The notes: generated by a model from the sequence alone, not told the origin. DNA of 64,000 nucleotides from Oryzobacter faecalis (GCF_046764005.1 NZ_JBKOFW010000010.1:1-64000); one strand, 5' to 3'; counted from the first letter of the stretch, positions 1-10,111 are shown. Numbers and translations: made by a program.

Positions 1-2381
1 ACGTCTTCTACCCGATCGGCTGGGACGACAACGGGCTGCCCACCGAGAAGCGGGTGCAGAACTACTACGGCGTCCGCGGCGACGCCTCGCTCCACCACGA
101 CCCCGGCTTCGAGCCGCCGTTCCGCGGGGACGCCCGTAGCACCAAGGCCGCCGACGAGCTCCCGATCTCGCGGCAGAACTTCATCGAGCTGTGCGACGAG
201 CTGACGGTCAAGGACGAGGAGGCGTTCGAGTCGCTGTTCCGCCGCATCGGCCACAGCTACGACTGGACGATCACCTACCGCACCATCGACGACCACTCGC
301 GCGCCACCGCGCAGCAGGCGTTCCTGCGCAACCTCGCCCGCGGCGAGGCCTACCAGGCCGAGGCGCCGGGACTGTGGGACGTCACCTTCCAGACCGCGGT
401 CGCCCAGGCCGAGCTCGAGGCCCGCGACTACCCGGGCCACTACCACCGCGTCGCGTTCCACCGCACCGACGGCGGCGGCCCCGTCCACATCGAGACCACG
501 CGCCCCGAGCTCATCCCCAGCTGCGTCGCCCTCATCGCCCACCCCGACGACGAGCGCTACCAGCCACTGTTCGGCAGCACCGTCACGACGCCCCTGTTCG
601 GGGTGGAGGTGCCGGTGCTGGCCCACCCGGCCGCCGAGATGGACAAGGGCGCCGGCATCGCGATGTGCTGCACCTTCGGCGACCTCACCGACGTGCTGTG
701 GTGGCGTGAGCTGCGCCTGCCGACCCGGTCGGTCATCACGCGCAGCGGCCGCCTGCAGACCGAGGTCCCCGAGTGGCTCGTCGGCACCGCCGGCGAGGCG
801 CTGTGGACCGAAGGCCTGGCCGGGAAGACCGCGTTCGGCGCCCGCGAGGCGGTCGTCGCGGCGCTGCGCGAGTCCGGCGACCTCGAGGGCGAGCCGACCC
901 CCACCAAGCGGATGGCGAACTTCTACGAGCGTGGCGAGAAGCCCCTCGAGATCGTCACCTCCCGCCAGTGGTACATCCGCAACGGGGGCCGCGACGCCGA
1001 CCTCAACGCGGCGCTCGTCGCCCGTGGCGAGGAGATCGACTTCCACCCGGCGTTCATGCGCTCGCGCTACGCCAACTGGGTCAGCGGCCTCAACGGCGAC
1101 TGGCTCGTGTCGCGCCAGCGGTTCTTCGGCGTGCCGATCCCGGTCTGGTACCCGGTCGACGCCGACGGGGAGCCGGTGTACGACACCCCGATCGTCCCCG
1201 ACGAGGCGTCGCTGCCCGTCGACCCCGCGGCCAACCCCCCGGCCGGGTACACCGAGGACCAGCGCGGTGTCCCCGGCGGCTTCGTCGGCGACCCCGACAT
1301 CTTCGACACGTGGGCCACGTCGTCGCTGTCCCCCCAGATCGCGGGCGGATGGCGACGGTTCGATGGCGCCGAGGGTTCGGAACCGCTGTGGGAGAAGGTC
1401 TTTCCCTTTGACGTGCGCCCCCAGGGGCACGACATCATCCGCACCTGGCTGTTCTCCACCGTGGTGCGCGCCCACTTCGAGCACGGCTCGGTCCCGTGGA
1501 CCGACGCCGCCATCAGCGGCTGGATCCTGGACCCCGACCGCAAGAAGATGAGCAAGTCGCGCGGCAACGTCGTCACCCCGGAGGACCTGCTCAAGGAGCA
1601 CTCCGCCGACGCCGTCCGCTACTGGGCCGCCAGCGGGCGCCTCGGCACCGACGCCGCCTACGACACCGGTCAGATCAAGGTCGGCCGGCGCCTCGCCATC
1701 AAGGTCCTCAACGCGAGCAAGTTCGCGCTGTCCTTCGGCGACGTGCGGGGCGACCTCGCGTCGCAGGTCACCGAGCCGATCGACCTCGCCCTCCTCGCCG
1801 GGCTGCGCGACGTCGTCGCCCGCGCCACGGCCGGGTTCGAGGCCTGGGACTTCACGCGCGCCCTCGAGGTCACCGAGCAGTGGTTCTGGTCGTTCTGCGA
1901 CGACTACCTCGAGCTCGTCAAGGACCGCGCCTACGGCGGGCACGGCGAGGAGGCCGCCGCCAGCGCGCGGGCCACGCTGCGGATCGCCCTCGACGTCGTC
2001 CTCCGGCTCCTCGCACCGGTCCTCCCCTACGTCACCGAGGAGGTCTGGTCGTGGACCCACGAGCCCGGCGACTCGGTGCACCGGGCGAGCTGGCCGACCG
2101 TCGACGAGCTGCCTGCCGGCGGTGACGCCGCCCTTCTCGCCTCGGTCGGGGCCGCCCTCGCCGCGGTCCGCAAGGCGAAGTCCGAGGCCAAGGTCGGCAT
2201 GCGCGCCGAGGTCCCCCGGCTCACCCTCGTCGGCCCCGAGGCCGCGCTCGCGCACCTGCGTGCGGCGGAGGGCGACCTGCGGGCCGCGGGCAAGCTGACC
2301 GGCAGCCTCGACCTCGCCGCGGGCGAGGAGGTCGCCGCCCGCGACATCGAGCTGGTCCCGGTCGCCAAGCCCACCGCCTGA
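1..2381 (+). CDS. valS: valine--tRNA ligase, C-terminal part (5' end outside window)
   Basis: Class I aminoacyl-tRNA synthetase that charges tRNA-Val in the cytoplasm. The reading frame is already open at the first base (codons begin at base 3), so the start codon and the HIGH motif lie upstream of the window. Visible are the residues WDDNGLPTEKR just after the Rossmann entry, the CP1 editing region (about bases 450-850), the KMSKS loop at 1545-1559 that stabilises the aminoacyl-adenylate, and the anticodon-binding helices followed by a short C-terminal tail. The ending ...VPVAKPTA followed by a stop is normal for actinobacterial ValS. In many actinobacteria valS lies downstream of clpX, as it does here. 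Assignment is secure. Confidence 0.97.
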   Translation, partial: VFYPIGWDDNGLPTEKRVQNYYGVRGDASLHHDPGFEPPFRGDARSTKAADELPISRQNFIELCDELTVKDEEAFESLFRRIGHSYDWTITYRTIDDHSRATAQQAFLRNLARGEAYQAEAPGLWDVTFQTAVAQAELEARDYPGHYHRVAFHRTDGGGPVHIETTRPELIPSCVALIAHPDDERYQPLFGSTVTTPLFGVEVPVLAHPAAEMDKGAGIAMCCTFGDLTDVLWWRELRLPTRSVITRSGRLQTEVPEWLVGTAGEALWTEGLAGKTAFGAREAVVAALRESGDLEGEPTPTKRMANFYERGEKPLEIVTSRQWYIRNGGRDADLNAALVARGEEIDFHPAFMRSRYANWVSGLNGDWLVSRQRFFGVPIPVWYPVDADGEPVYDTPIVPDEASLPVDPAANPPAGYTEDQRGVPGGFVGDPDIFDTWATSSLSPQIAGGWRRFDGAEGSEPLWEKVFPFDVRPQGHDIIRTWLFSTVVRAHFEHGSVPWTDAAISGWILDPDRKKMSKSRGNVVTPEDLLKEHSADAVRYWAASGRLGTDAAYDTGQIKVGRRLAIKVLNASKFALSFGDVRGDLASQVTEPIDLALLAGLRDVVARATAGFEAWDFTRALEVTEQWFWSFCDDYLELVKDRAYGGHGEEAAASARATLRIALDVVLRLLAPVLPYVTEEVWSWTHEPGDSVHRASWPTVDELPAGGDAALLASVGAALAAVRKAKSEAKVGMRAEVPRLTLVGPEAALAHLRAAEGDLRAAGKLTGSLDLAAGEEVAARDIELVPVAKPTA

Positions 2382-2437
2382 TCCCGAGGCCGCCGCCCAC
2401 GCCCACCCCCGTCCGCGCGTGCGGGGTCGGGCGGGCC

Positions 2438-3109
2438 CTACGCCGGGGCCGGGCCGAGCTCCGTGGCGTACGCGCCGACACGCACCGGCCGCAGCCCGAC
2501 CGGGCGCACCGCGATCCACGGGACGTCCCACCCGCTGAGCCGCAGCCTGCGCTGGACCATCGTGTCGCGGCGCAGGTGGTCGACCCGGCCGCTGCCGGGG
2601 TCGTAGACGTCGAGCATCCGGTCGCCGTCGCCGGGGAGGACGAGGACGACGTGCCGCGGGAGCAGCCGGTTGCCGACGTAGAGCAGGGCCGGCTCGCCGT
2701 CGCCGACGACGTCGACGAGGAGGTCGAAGGCCGCGACGAGCGCGTCCTCGCCGCCGGAGCGCATGACGTCGACGGTGTACGTGGTGCCCCGCCGGGCGGC
2801 TCCCAGCTCGAGCTCGCGCCGCGCCCCCCACGGCGGGGTCCCGAGGCCGCGCGGCCACGGCACGTTGAGCGGCTGCCCCGGCGTGTACAGGGCGTTGGTG
2901 CGGCGCATGACGACCCGCTCGTAGGCCGCGAACCGCTCGGCCTCGGTGCTCCCGGACGGTGACCCGGGCAGGCGGGGCAGGCCCGTGCGGACCCACGAGG
3001 CGAAGAGCGGGTCGACGAGCATCCGGGCGACGGTGAGGCAGGCCGAGCCGCACGTCACGGGCGACTGCTGGACGGGTCCGGTGTCGCCGGCGCGGAGTCG
3101 GTAGGCCAT
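2438..3109 (-). CDS. C39-peptidase-like papain-fold protein, function unknown
   Basis: Predicted protein of 223 residues starting at the ATG at 3109 (MAYRLRAGDTG). The N-terminal QQSPVTCGSACL places a Gln and a Cys (about C20) as in C39/papain-fold peptidases (Q...CG..CL). A later RHVVLVLP and DVYDPGSGR supply a His and an Asp at the spacing expected for the rest of the triad. There is no ABC transporter, signal peptide or membrane segment, so a bacteriocin-exporter role is unlikely. It is divergent from the MoxR operon, with 67 bases between the starts. The peptidase fold is inferred from motifs; substrate and role are unknown. It could also be a catalytically inactive homologue. Confidence 0.7.
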   Translation of the reverse strand: MAYRLRAGDTGPVQQSPVTCGSACLTVARMLVDPLFASWVRTGLPRLPGSPSGSTEAERFAAYERVVMRRTNALYTPGQPLNVPWPRGLGTPPWGARRELELGAARRGTTYTVDVMRSGGEDALVAAFDLLVDVVGDGEPALLYVGNRLLPRHVVLVLPGDGDRMLDVYDPGSGRVDHLRRDTMVQRRLRLSGWDVPWIAVRPVGLRPVRVGAYATELGPAPA

Positions 3110-3176
3110 GACCACGACCCCATCGTCACCGCTCCACGGCGTCAGGGCCAGCACTGCATGTGGTTGGGTGTGTCCC

Positions 3177-3917
3177 GTGCTCGACGTCCGTGCCCTGCTG
3201 CTCCGGCTCCGCCGGCCCCGGGGGGTCCTGCTCGTCGGCGCGCTGGCGGTGCTCGTCGCGCTGTGGGCCTCCGCCGTCCCCCGACCGCCCGGCACCGTGT
3301 CCGGCGCCGTGTTCGGCGGACCGTCGGACCAGCAGGGCTACGACGACACCGAGAACCCGACCGTCAGCGAGATGCTCGGCAACGCGTACCGGGGTCCTCG
3401 CGAGGGGGCCTCGGTCCTCGAGGGGATCCTCGGGTACGCCGTCGTCGCGATGCTCGCCGCGATCCTCCTCGTGTGCCTCGTGCTCGTCGTCAAGGCGTTC
3501 GTCGCGACCCGCGACCGCCCGGCCCCACCGGCCGACGAGGCCCCAGACCTCGACCTCGAGGCGCTCGCGGTCGCCGTGGCCCGCGGCTCCGACGACCGGC
3601 TCGCGGCGCTGTCCGCGGGCACTCCGGCGGAGGGCGTCATCGCGGCCTGGGCCCACCTCGAGGCGGCCCTCCACACGGCGAAGGTGCCGCTGGCGTCCTC
3701 CCGCACGTCGACCGAGGTGACCCTCGACGTGCTGCGGCGGTTCGACGTCGACGACGCGACGGTCCGCGGGCTCGCGGCGCTCTACCGCGAGGCCCGCTGG
3801 TCACGCCACGAGCTCACCGAGGCCGACCGGGCACGGGCCGCCGCCGCCTACCGCGACCTCGAGGCGGCCGTCCGGCTCGCCACGGCGACGGTGCCGGGAG
3901 CCGGGGCCCGTGGCTGA
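3177..3917 (+). CDS. DUF4129-type membrane protein of MoxR operon
   Basis: About 246 residues from the GTG at 3177 (VLDVRALLLRLRRPRG). A membrane segment near residues 12-30, an extracytoplasmic loop with PSDQQGYDDTENP, a second segment around residues 85-108, then a cytoplasmic helical domain rich in REARWSRHELTEADR. The last is typical of DUF4129, which is usually found beside or within transglutaminase-like membrane proteins and MoxR/DUF58 genes. No catalytic residues are recognised. The stop overlaps the next start by 8 bases, so translation is probably coupled. A frame-compatible ATG at 3108 would overlap the divergent gene's start and is less likely. Confidence 0.75.
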   Translation: MLDVRALLLRLRRPRGVLLVGALAVLVALWASAVPRPPGTVSGAVFGGPSDQQGYDDTENPTVSEMLGNAYRGPREGASVLEGILGYAVVAMLAAILLVCLVLVVKAFVATRDRPAPPADEAPDLDLEALAVAVARGSDDRLAALSAGTPAEGVIAAWAHLEAALHTAKVPLASSRTSTEVTLDVLRRFDVDDATVRGLAALYREARWSRHELTEADRARAAAAYRDLEAAVRLATATVPGAGARG

Positions 3918-4374
3918 CCCCCGACGCCCGGCCTCGGGCGGCCGCCGCTCCTGGCTGCTCACCGGTGCGCTGCTCGTGCTCGTCGTCGTCCTCGTCCTGG
4001 CCCGCGGCCCCGTGGCGCTGCTCGCCGCCGCGTCCGTCGCCCTCATCGCCGCGTTCGTCATCGGGCTGCCGCCGCTGCTCCGCCCCGACGGCATCGACTG
4101 GGACTGGCGTCCGGGCCGGGCCGACGAGGTCGTGCCGGAGCCGGGGATCGCGGCCATCCGGCGCCTCCTGGCCCCCGCGAAGGGCGATGACGAGGCCGTG
4201 GCGCGCCTCCACGAGGTGCTCGGCGCCGTCGCCGCCGACCGGGCCCCGCGCGGCCTCCCGGAGGACAGCCGGCTCGCGGCGTACCTCGCCGGGCCTCCCC
4301 GATCCCTCTCGACCGACGAGGTCGACGCCCTCGTGACCGAGCTCGAAGCCCTCTCCCCGAAGGAGTCCCCGTGA
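3910..4374 (+). CDS. small membrane protein of MoxR operon
   Basis: Predicted protein of 154 residues from the GTG at 3910. Two adjacent hydrophobic helices (about residues 15-55) are followed by a roughly 95-residue soluble, acidic domain (WDWRPGRADEVVPEPG...). No enzymatic motif is visible and I do not recognise a named family. It sits between the DUF4129 gene and moxR with overlaps at both ends (8 and 4 bases), so it is very likely made with them. A role as membrane partner of the MoxR ATPase is inference from position only. Confidence 0.7.
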   Translation: MADPRRPASGGRRSWLLTGALLVLVVVLVLARGPVALLAAASVALIAAFVIGLPPLLRPDGIDWDWRPGRADEVVPEPGIAAIRRLLAPAKGDDEAVARLHEVLGAVAADRAPRGLPEDSRLAAYLAGPPRSLSTDEVDALVTELEALSPKESP

Positions 4375-5336
4375 CCGACATCCCCACCGCCCACCGGCGG
4401 GTCACCGCGATCCTCGACGAGGTCGACACCGTCGTCGTCGGCAAGCGCGCCGCCACCGAGGTCGTCCTCGCCGGCATCCTCGCCGGCGGGCACGTCCTCA
4501 TGGAGGACTTCCCCGGACTCGGCAAGACCCTGGCGGCCCGCACCTTCGCGGCAGCCCTGGGCCTGGACTTCACGCGGGCCCAGTTCACCCCGGACCTGCT
4601 CCCCTCGGACCTCACCGGCTCCTTCGTCTACGACCAGGGGCAGGCCCGCTTCGAGTTCCGGCGCGGACCGGTGTTCACCGGGCTGCTCCTCGCCGACGAG
4701 ATCAACCGGACGCCCCCGAAGACCCAGGCCGCCCTCCTCGAGGCGATGCAGGAGCACCAGGTGACGGTCGAGGGCCAGACCTTCGCCCTCCCCCGGCCCT
4801 TCCACGTCCTCGCCACGGCCAACCCCGTCGAGTACGAGGGGACCTACCCCCTGCCCGAGGCCCAGCTCGACCGCTTCCTCGTCCGCGTGGCGTTCGGCTA
4901 CCCGGGCGCCGAGGACGAGTGGGAGGTCCTCGGCCGGCGGATGGAGCGGCGACGCGAGGAGGCCACGGCACGCCAGGTCGTCGACGCCGCCGAGCTGCTC
5001 GAGCTCCAGGCGACGATGGAGGACGTCACGGTGGCGCCCGAGGTCGGCCGGTACTGCGTGGCGCTGGCCCGGGCCAGCCGCGAGCACGAGCACGCCCTCA
5101 TGGGAGCCTCCCCGCGTGGCTCCCTCGCCCTCCTCCTCGTCGGCCGGGCGTACGCCGTCATCCGGGGACGCGACTACCTCACCCCCGACGACGTCAAGGC
5201 CGTCGCACCCTCCGTCCTCGAGCACCGCGTCGTCGTCCGACCCGAGCTGTGGATGAGCGAGGTGTCCTCGGCGAGCATCGTCGCCGACCTGCTCCGCACC
5301 GTGCCGACGCCCCGGACGCAGGTGCGCGCGTCGTGA
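4371..5336 (+). CDS. MoxR-family AAA+ ATPase
   Basis: Predicted protein of 321 residues. Walker A is seen in FPGLGKTLAAR (about residues 48-58), Walker B in LLLADEINRTPPKTQAALLEAM, sensor 1 in ATANPVEYEGTYPLPEAQLDRF, and the C-terminal lid in SPRGSLALLLVGRAYA. MoxR ATPases act as chaperone-like machines that help mature metalloenzymes or membrane and envelope complexes, commonly with a DUF58 (VWA-related) partner. The ATG start overlaps the upstream stop by 4 bases, and the stop overlaps the DUF58 GTG by 4 bases. Family certain; client unknown. Confidence 0.93.
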   Translation: MTDIPTAHRRVTAILDEVDTVVVGKRAATEVVLAGILAGGHVLMEDFPGLGKTLAARTFAAALGLDFTRAQFTPDLLPSDLTGSFVYDQGQARFEFRRGPVFTGLLLADEINRTPPKTQAALLEAMQEHQVTVEGQTFALPRPFHVLATANPVEYEGTYPLPEAQLDRFLVRVAFGYPGAEDEWEVLGRRMERRREEATARQVVDAAELLELQATMEDVTVAPEVGRYCVALARASREHEHALMGASPRGSLALLLVGRAYAVIRGRDYLTPDDVKAVAPSVLEHRVVVRPELWMSEVSSASIVADLLRTVPTPRTQVRAS

Positions 5337-6676
5337 CCTCGCGCTGGCGCCCGACCCGGGCGCTCGGCCGGGCGGCCGTCGTCGGCCTCGTCCTCCTCGT
5401 CGCGGGCGCCACCCTCGGTCGGGCCGACGTCGTCGTGGCGGTCGTGCCGCTCGTCGGGCTCGTCGTGTGGTCGCTCGTCACCCGTCCGAGCAGCGACCCC
5501 CGGACGTGGAGCCGGGTCGACCGCCGGCTCGTCACCGAGGGTGAGGAGTCGGCGTGGCGGGTCGACGTCGAGGCGGTCCCCGGGCTGCGCGACGTGGTCG
5601 GACACCTGCCCGGCGACCTCTGGACGACGACCCGGCCGGCCCACGGCCACGTCGCCGGCGCCGCGACCGGGGCCGCGACGGCTGCGCTCGCGGTCGTCGC
5701 CCGGAGCGACCGGTGGGGCTCGCGCCGGCTGGGTCCGGCCCAGGTCGGCGCCCTCGGCGACTTCGCCTCCTTCGTGTGGCAGTGGCCCGAGCAGCGCGTC
5801 GAGGCCGTCGCCACCGTGCCGACGCCGGGCACCTTCACCTCACGGGCGGGCCTGCCGCACCCGGTCGGCCTCGTCGGGCAGCACCGCTCACGGCAGCCCG
5901 GCAGCGGCACCGAGCTCGCCGACATCCGTGCCTTCCGGACCGGCGACCGGCTCCGGCGCATCCACTGGCCGGTGTCGCTGCGCACCGGCCACCTCCACGT
6001 CACGACGACCCACGCCGACCAGGACGCCGAGGTCCGCCTCGTCGTCGACGCCGTCCGCGACCTCGGCGACCGGGACCGCGAGGCCGGGCACCGCACGAGC
6101 CTCGACGTCGCGGTCGAGGCCGCGGGGGCGCTGGCCGCCCACTACCTCTCCACGGGCGACCGGGTCGGCCTGTCCGTCCTCGGTGGTGCCGGCCACGTCG
6201 AGGTGCCCGCCGTCGGTGGCCACCACCAGCTGGCCCGCGTCCTCCTCGGCCTCGGACGGGCCGAGCCCAGCCGCGGGACCGTCGGCGAGGAGCGCGCCAT
6301 GCGCGCACAGCTCGCCCGCCCCGTGCCCCCGGGCGCCCTCGTGGTCCTGCTGTCGGCGCTCGTGTCGCCCGAACCCCTCGCGCACGCGGTGCGGCTCTCC
6401 CGCAGCGGGCACGACGTCATCGTCGTCGACACCCTGCCGCCCGCGCTCTCCGGCGGCGAGGCACCCGCCGCGGTCCTGCGGTCCATGACGGGCCTCGATG
6501 ACGCCCGAACGGCCCGTCTCGTCTGGCGCCTGCGGCTGCTGGAACGCGAGCGGGAGGCCCGCCGGTGTGCGACGGCCGGCGTGCCCGTCATCGCGTGGCG
6601 GGGCCCCGGGTCCCTCGACGTCGTCCTGCGCGGCGTGGGCCGCCGGGCGCGCGCCCCCCGGGTGGGGGCCCGATGA
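5333..6676 (+). CDS. DUF58 domain-containing protein (MoxR partner)
   Basis: Predicted protein of 447 residues from the GTG at 5333, which overlaps the moxR stop. Two hydrophobic segments near residues 10-45 anchor it in the membrane. The DUF58 signature RAFRTGDRLRRIHWPVSLR occurs around residues 200-220, followed by a von Willebrand-A-like fold (VRLVVDAVRD, VVLLSALVSP, DVIVVDTLPP). DUF58 proteins are recurrent neighbours of MoxR ATPases and probably present clients or form the membrane platform. Longer upstream starts in the same frame lie inside moxR and are rejected because of the exact GTGA overlap. Confidence 0.88.
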   Translation: MTSRWRPTRALGRAAVVGLVLLVAGATLGRADVVVAVVPLVGLVVWSLVTRPSSDPRTWSRVDRRLVTEGEESAWRVDVEAVPGLRDVVGHLPGDLWTTTRPAHGHVAGAATGAATAALAVVARSDRWGSRRLGPAQVGALGDFASFVWQWPEQRVEAVATVPTPGTFTSRAGLPHPVGLVGQHRSRQPGSGTELADIRAFRTGDRLRRIHWPVSLRTGHLHVTTTHADQDAEVRLVVDAVRDLGDRDREAGHRTSLDVAVEAAGALAAHYLSTGDRVGLSVLGGAGHVEVPAVGGHHQLARVLLGLGRAEPSRGTVGEERAMRAQLARPVPPGALVVLLSALVSPEPLAHAVRLSRSGHDVIVVDTLPPALSGGEAPAAVLRSMTGLDDARTARLVWRLRLLEREREARRCATAGVPVIAWRGPGSLDVVLRGVGRRARAPRVGAR

Positions 6677-7203
6677 GCGCCGCGGCGGTCGAGAGCCGCA
6701 CGTGGCGGCGCACCGCGGTCGCCACCGTCGTCGTGGCCGACGTCGTCGTCCTGCTCGCGGGCGGCGCGGCGATCGCCGGCTTCGTCCCCTTCGCGGCCGG
6801 CGCCCTGGCGCTGTTCACCCTGCTCGCGCTGCGCCGCCCGGGCGGGCACGCCGCGCTCGGGCTGCTCCTCGTGCAGGTCCTGGCGGCGACGGTGCCGTCC
6901 GGCGCGCCCGGCGACCTGCGCGGGTGGGCGCTCGCCGCGGCCGTGGGGACGGCCGTCCTCGCGACGCACCTGGCCCTCGCGCTCCTCGCGGCGTGGCCCG
7001 TCCGGGCGGCCCTGCCCCGCGAGACGCTGCGGCGCTGGCTCGCCCAGGGCGCGGCGCTAACGCTGCTCGGGGTGGCCGCGGCCGGTGCCGGTGCGGCGCT
7101 GTCGCTGACGCCGTCGGCATGGGGTCCGTGGGTGGCGGCGGGCGCCCTCGCCCTCGTCGCGGCGATGGCGTGGACCGTGCGGGAGGCGACGCGCCGCGGT
7201 TGA
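6673..7203 (+). CDS. hypothetical multi-pass membrane protein, last gene of MoxR operon
   Basis: Predicted protein of 176 residues from the ATG at 6673, overlapping the DUF58 stop by 4 bases. Nearly the whole chain is hydrophobic: about five membrane helices (VVVADVVVLLAGGAAIAGF, a second starting at FAAGALALFTLLAL, and three more) with Arg-rich loops. No conserved catalytic motif and no named family recognised. Tight coupling suggests it is a membrane component of the same MoxR/DUF58 system. It is convergent with clpX, with 34 bases between stops. Confidence 0.7.
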   Translation: MSAAAVESRTWRRTAVATVVVADVVVLLAGGAAIAGFVPFAAGALALFTLLALRRPGGHAALGLLLVQVLAATVPSGAPGDLRGWALAAAVGTAVLATHLALALLAAWPVRAALPRETLRRWLAQGAALTLLGVAAAGAGAALSLTPSAWGPWVAAGALALVAAMAWTVREATRRG

Positions 7204-7221
7204 CGGCGCCGGTGGTGGCGC
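7204..7221. terminator. weak hairpin between convergent MoxR-operon and clpX ends
   Basis: The 34-base gap between the two stop codons holds GGCGCC-N6-GGCGCC just after the plus-strand stop. The stem is only six pairs and has no T tract, so a termination role is tentative. Confidence 0.3.
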
Positions 7222-7237
7222 CCGGCGCGCTCGAAGG

Positions 7238-8524
<1,287 letters not shown>

Positions 8525-8560
8525 GGATGCACCTCTCCTCGCCTCGGACGGACGTGGCCG

Positions 8561-8566
8561 ACGCTA
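8561..8566 (-). promoter_or_regulatory. candidate -10 of clpX promoter
   Basis: Minus-strand TAGCGT fits the actinobacterial TANNNT -10 element. A GGGACA-like -35 lies about 18 bases upstream. The predicted leader of about 30 bases carries the GAGGAGAGG ribosome-binding site of clpX. Confidence 0.45.
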
Positions 8567-8628
8567 CCTGTCGAGGTGCCCGGCTGTCCCCATTGAATCC
8601 CCGAGCGGGCGGGCGAGTCGCGCTTGTC

Positions 8629-8639
8629 CGCTGTCAGCG
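8629..8639 (-). promoter_or_regulatory. ClgR-like operator upstream of clpX
   Basis: The near-palindrome CGCTGTCAGCG (minus strand CGCTGACAGCG) matches the core of the ClgR box described in corynebacteria and streptomycetes (CGCYNANRGCG). ClgR activates clp genes after proteotoxic stress. The match is seen directly; binding is inferred. A related site lies upstream of clpP1. Confidence 0.6.
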
Positions 8640-8660
8640 CAACGGGGCGCGTGAGGGCTC

Positions 8661-9259
8661 TCAGCGGGCGAGGCGGCGTCGCCGGAGGGCGAGGAGACCG
8701 AGGGTGACCAGCGCGGACGCCGCGGCGACCGGGCCCCAGAGGAGCGGGGAGCCGAGGACGTCCCGGGCGCCCGCGCCCACGAGCGGCACCTCCGCCACCC
8801 GCTCACCGCCGGACGGCTCGCGGGCTGGCCCGACCAGGTCGAGCTCCCCACTGGCCACGACGTGCTCGCGGGTTCCGCCGCACAGGTCGGCGCGCAGACC
8901 CTGGGCCGAGGCGCGCGCCACGACCACGTACGTCCTCCCCTCCACGACCTCGAGCCCGCAGGAGGCGCCCGACGCGGCGGTGAGGACCTCGGTGACCGCG
9001 GAGGCCTCGCCCTTGCGGACCTCGCTCACCTCGAAGCGCTTCGCGACGAGGTCGCTGCTCGAGAACACCCCGCCCGGGACCGCGCTCCCCGGGTTCCGGT
9101 GAAGGTGCCGACGAAGACCGCGTCGGCGGCCGCGGCGGCCTCGACCGGCGTGAGGGGTGCGGCACACGAACAGGCGCTGCACGAGGTGGCGGAGGCGGTG
9201 GCGAGTCCCACGAGCGTCAGGGCGGCGACGACGGCACCACGGGTCAGCAGGCGGGGCAT
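8661..9259 (-). pseudogene. secreted TIMP/netrin-like protein with C-terminal membrane anchor, frameshifted
   Basis: Two overlapping frames together make one plausible protein. The first, from the ATG at 9259, gives a signal peptide (RLLTRGAVVAALTLVGLA) and CSACSCAAPLTP...AVFVGTFTG. The second continues with FEVSEVRKGE, SCGLEVVEGRTYVVVA, ADLCGGTRE and a C-terminal membrane helix followed by RRRRLAR. This layout (signal, CxC, one beta-barrel-like domain with paired Cys, membrane anchor) resembles actinobacterial TIMP/NTR-like proteins. The frames must be joined within about bases 9080-9115. One missing base, or two extra, would explain it, and the region has runs of C and G. Either a real frameshift mutation or a sequencing error. 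Confidence 0.62.
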
Positions 9260-9372
9260 GCCGCTGCGACGGGACGCGCGCCCCATCGGTTCCACCGGGG
9301 CCCGCAGCGGTGTCGCGCGACCCGCGTGCCGGTCACCCGGTGACGACCGACGCCACTCGGACCGTGGCGCGA

Positions 9373-9410
9373 CGACGCCGCCCGCACCTCGGTGGGCGCG
9401 GGCGGCGTCG
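9373..9410 (-). terminator. terminator hairpin downstream of clpP2
   Basis: A perfect 13-bp stem, CGACGCCGCCCGC at 9373-9385 pairing with 9398-9410, with a 12-base loop, begins 28 bases after the clpP2 stop. It has no T tract, as is usual in GC-rich actinobacteria. It should separate the clpP operon from the downstream damaged gene and clpX. Confidence 0.7.
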
Positions 9411-9437
9411 GCGTCGTGCGGACAGGACGGCCCGGCG

Positions 9438-10082
9438 TCAGCTGGAGGCCTTGCGCGAGCCGAGCACCTCGTCGATGAGCCCGTACTCCTTGGCGGCCTC
9501 GGCCGAGAGGATCTTGTCGCGCTCGATGTCCTTGCGGACGAGGTCGACCTCGCGGCCGGAGTGCTTGGCGATGGTCTCCTCCAGCCACTCGCGCATGCGG
9601 ATGATCTCGTTGGCGTGGATCTCGAGGTCGGACGCCATGCCCCCCGTGCCCTCGATCGCCGGCTGGTGGATGAGGACCCGGCTGTTCGGCAGGGCGAAGC
9701 GCTTGCCCTTGGCGCCCGCGCCGAGGAGCACGGCCGCCGCGGAGGCCGCCTGCCCGATGACGAAGGTCTGCACGTCGGGGCGGATGTACTGCATCGTGTC
9801 GTAGATCGCGGTCATCGCCGTGAACGAGCCACCGGGGCTGTTGATGTACATGAGGATGTCGCGGTCGGGGTCCTGGGACTCCAGCACGATGAGCTGGGCG
9901 ATGACGTCGTCGGCGGACGCGTCGTCGACCTGCACGCCGAGGAAGATGATGCGGTCCTCGAACAGCTTCGTGTAGGGGTCGAGGCGCTTCATCCCGTAGG
10001 AGGTGCGCTCCTCGAACTGCGGCAGGATGTAGCGGCTGCTGGGGCCGGGCACGTGGAGGCGGCCGGTCAGGTCTGCGTTCAT
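9438..10082 (-). CDS. clpP2: ATP-dependent Clp protease proteolytic subunit 2
   Basis: Serine peptidase of 214 residues forming one ring of the mixed ClpP1P2 barrel. The catalytic Ser lies in GQAASAAAVLL, the catalytic His in VLIHQPAIEG, and Asp further on. The oxyanion region YINSPGGSFTAM is intact. The ATG at 10082 is chosen because the conserved mature region starts within 40 residues; a leader with SRYILPQFEERTSYG is typical of actinobacterial ClpP2. It lies 29 bases downstream of clpP1, so the two are co-transcribed. Confidence 0.97.
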   Translation of the reverse strand: MNADLTGRLHVPGPSSRYILPQFEERTSYGMKRLDPYTKLFEDRIIFLGVQVDDASADDVIAQLIVLESQDPDRDILMYINSPGGSFTAMTAIYDTMQYIRPDVQTFVIGQAASAAAVLLGAGAKGKRFALPNSRVLIHQPAIEGTGGMASDLEIHANEIIRMREWLEETIAKHSGREVDLVRKDIERDKILSAEAAKEYGLIDEVLGSRKASS

Positions 10083-10111
10083 GTCTCTCTCTCGCGTCGT
10101 CTCGGCCGTGG

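Noticed and set aside
3108..3176. Upstream ATG for the DUF4129 gene
   Set aside because: It would overlap the start codon of the divergent peptidase-like gene and adds a non-conserved leader; GTG 3177 is preferred.
9026..9182. Programmed ribosomal frameshift in the TIMP-like gene
   Set aside because: No slippery heptamer plus downstream structure could be identified; mutation or sequencing error is simpler.
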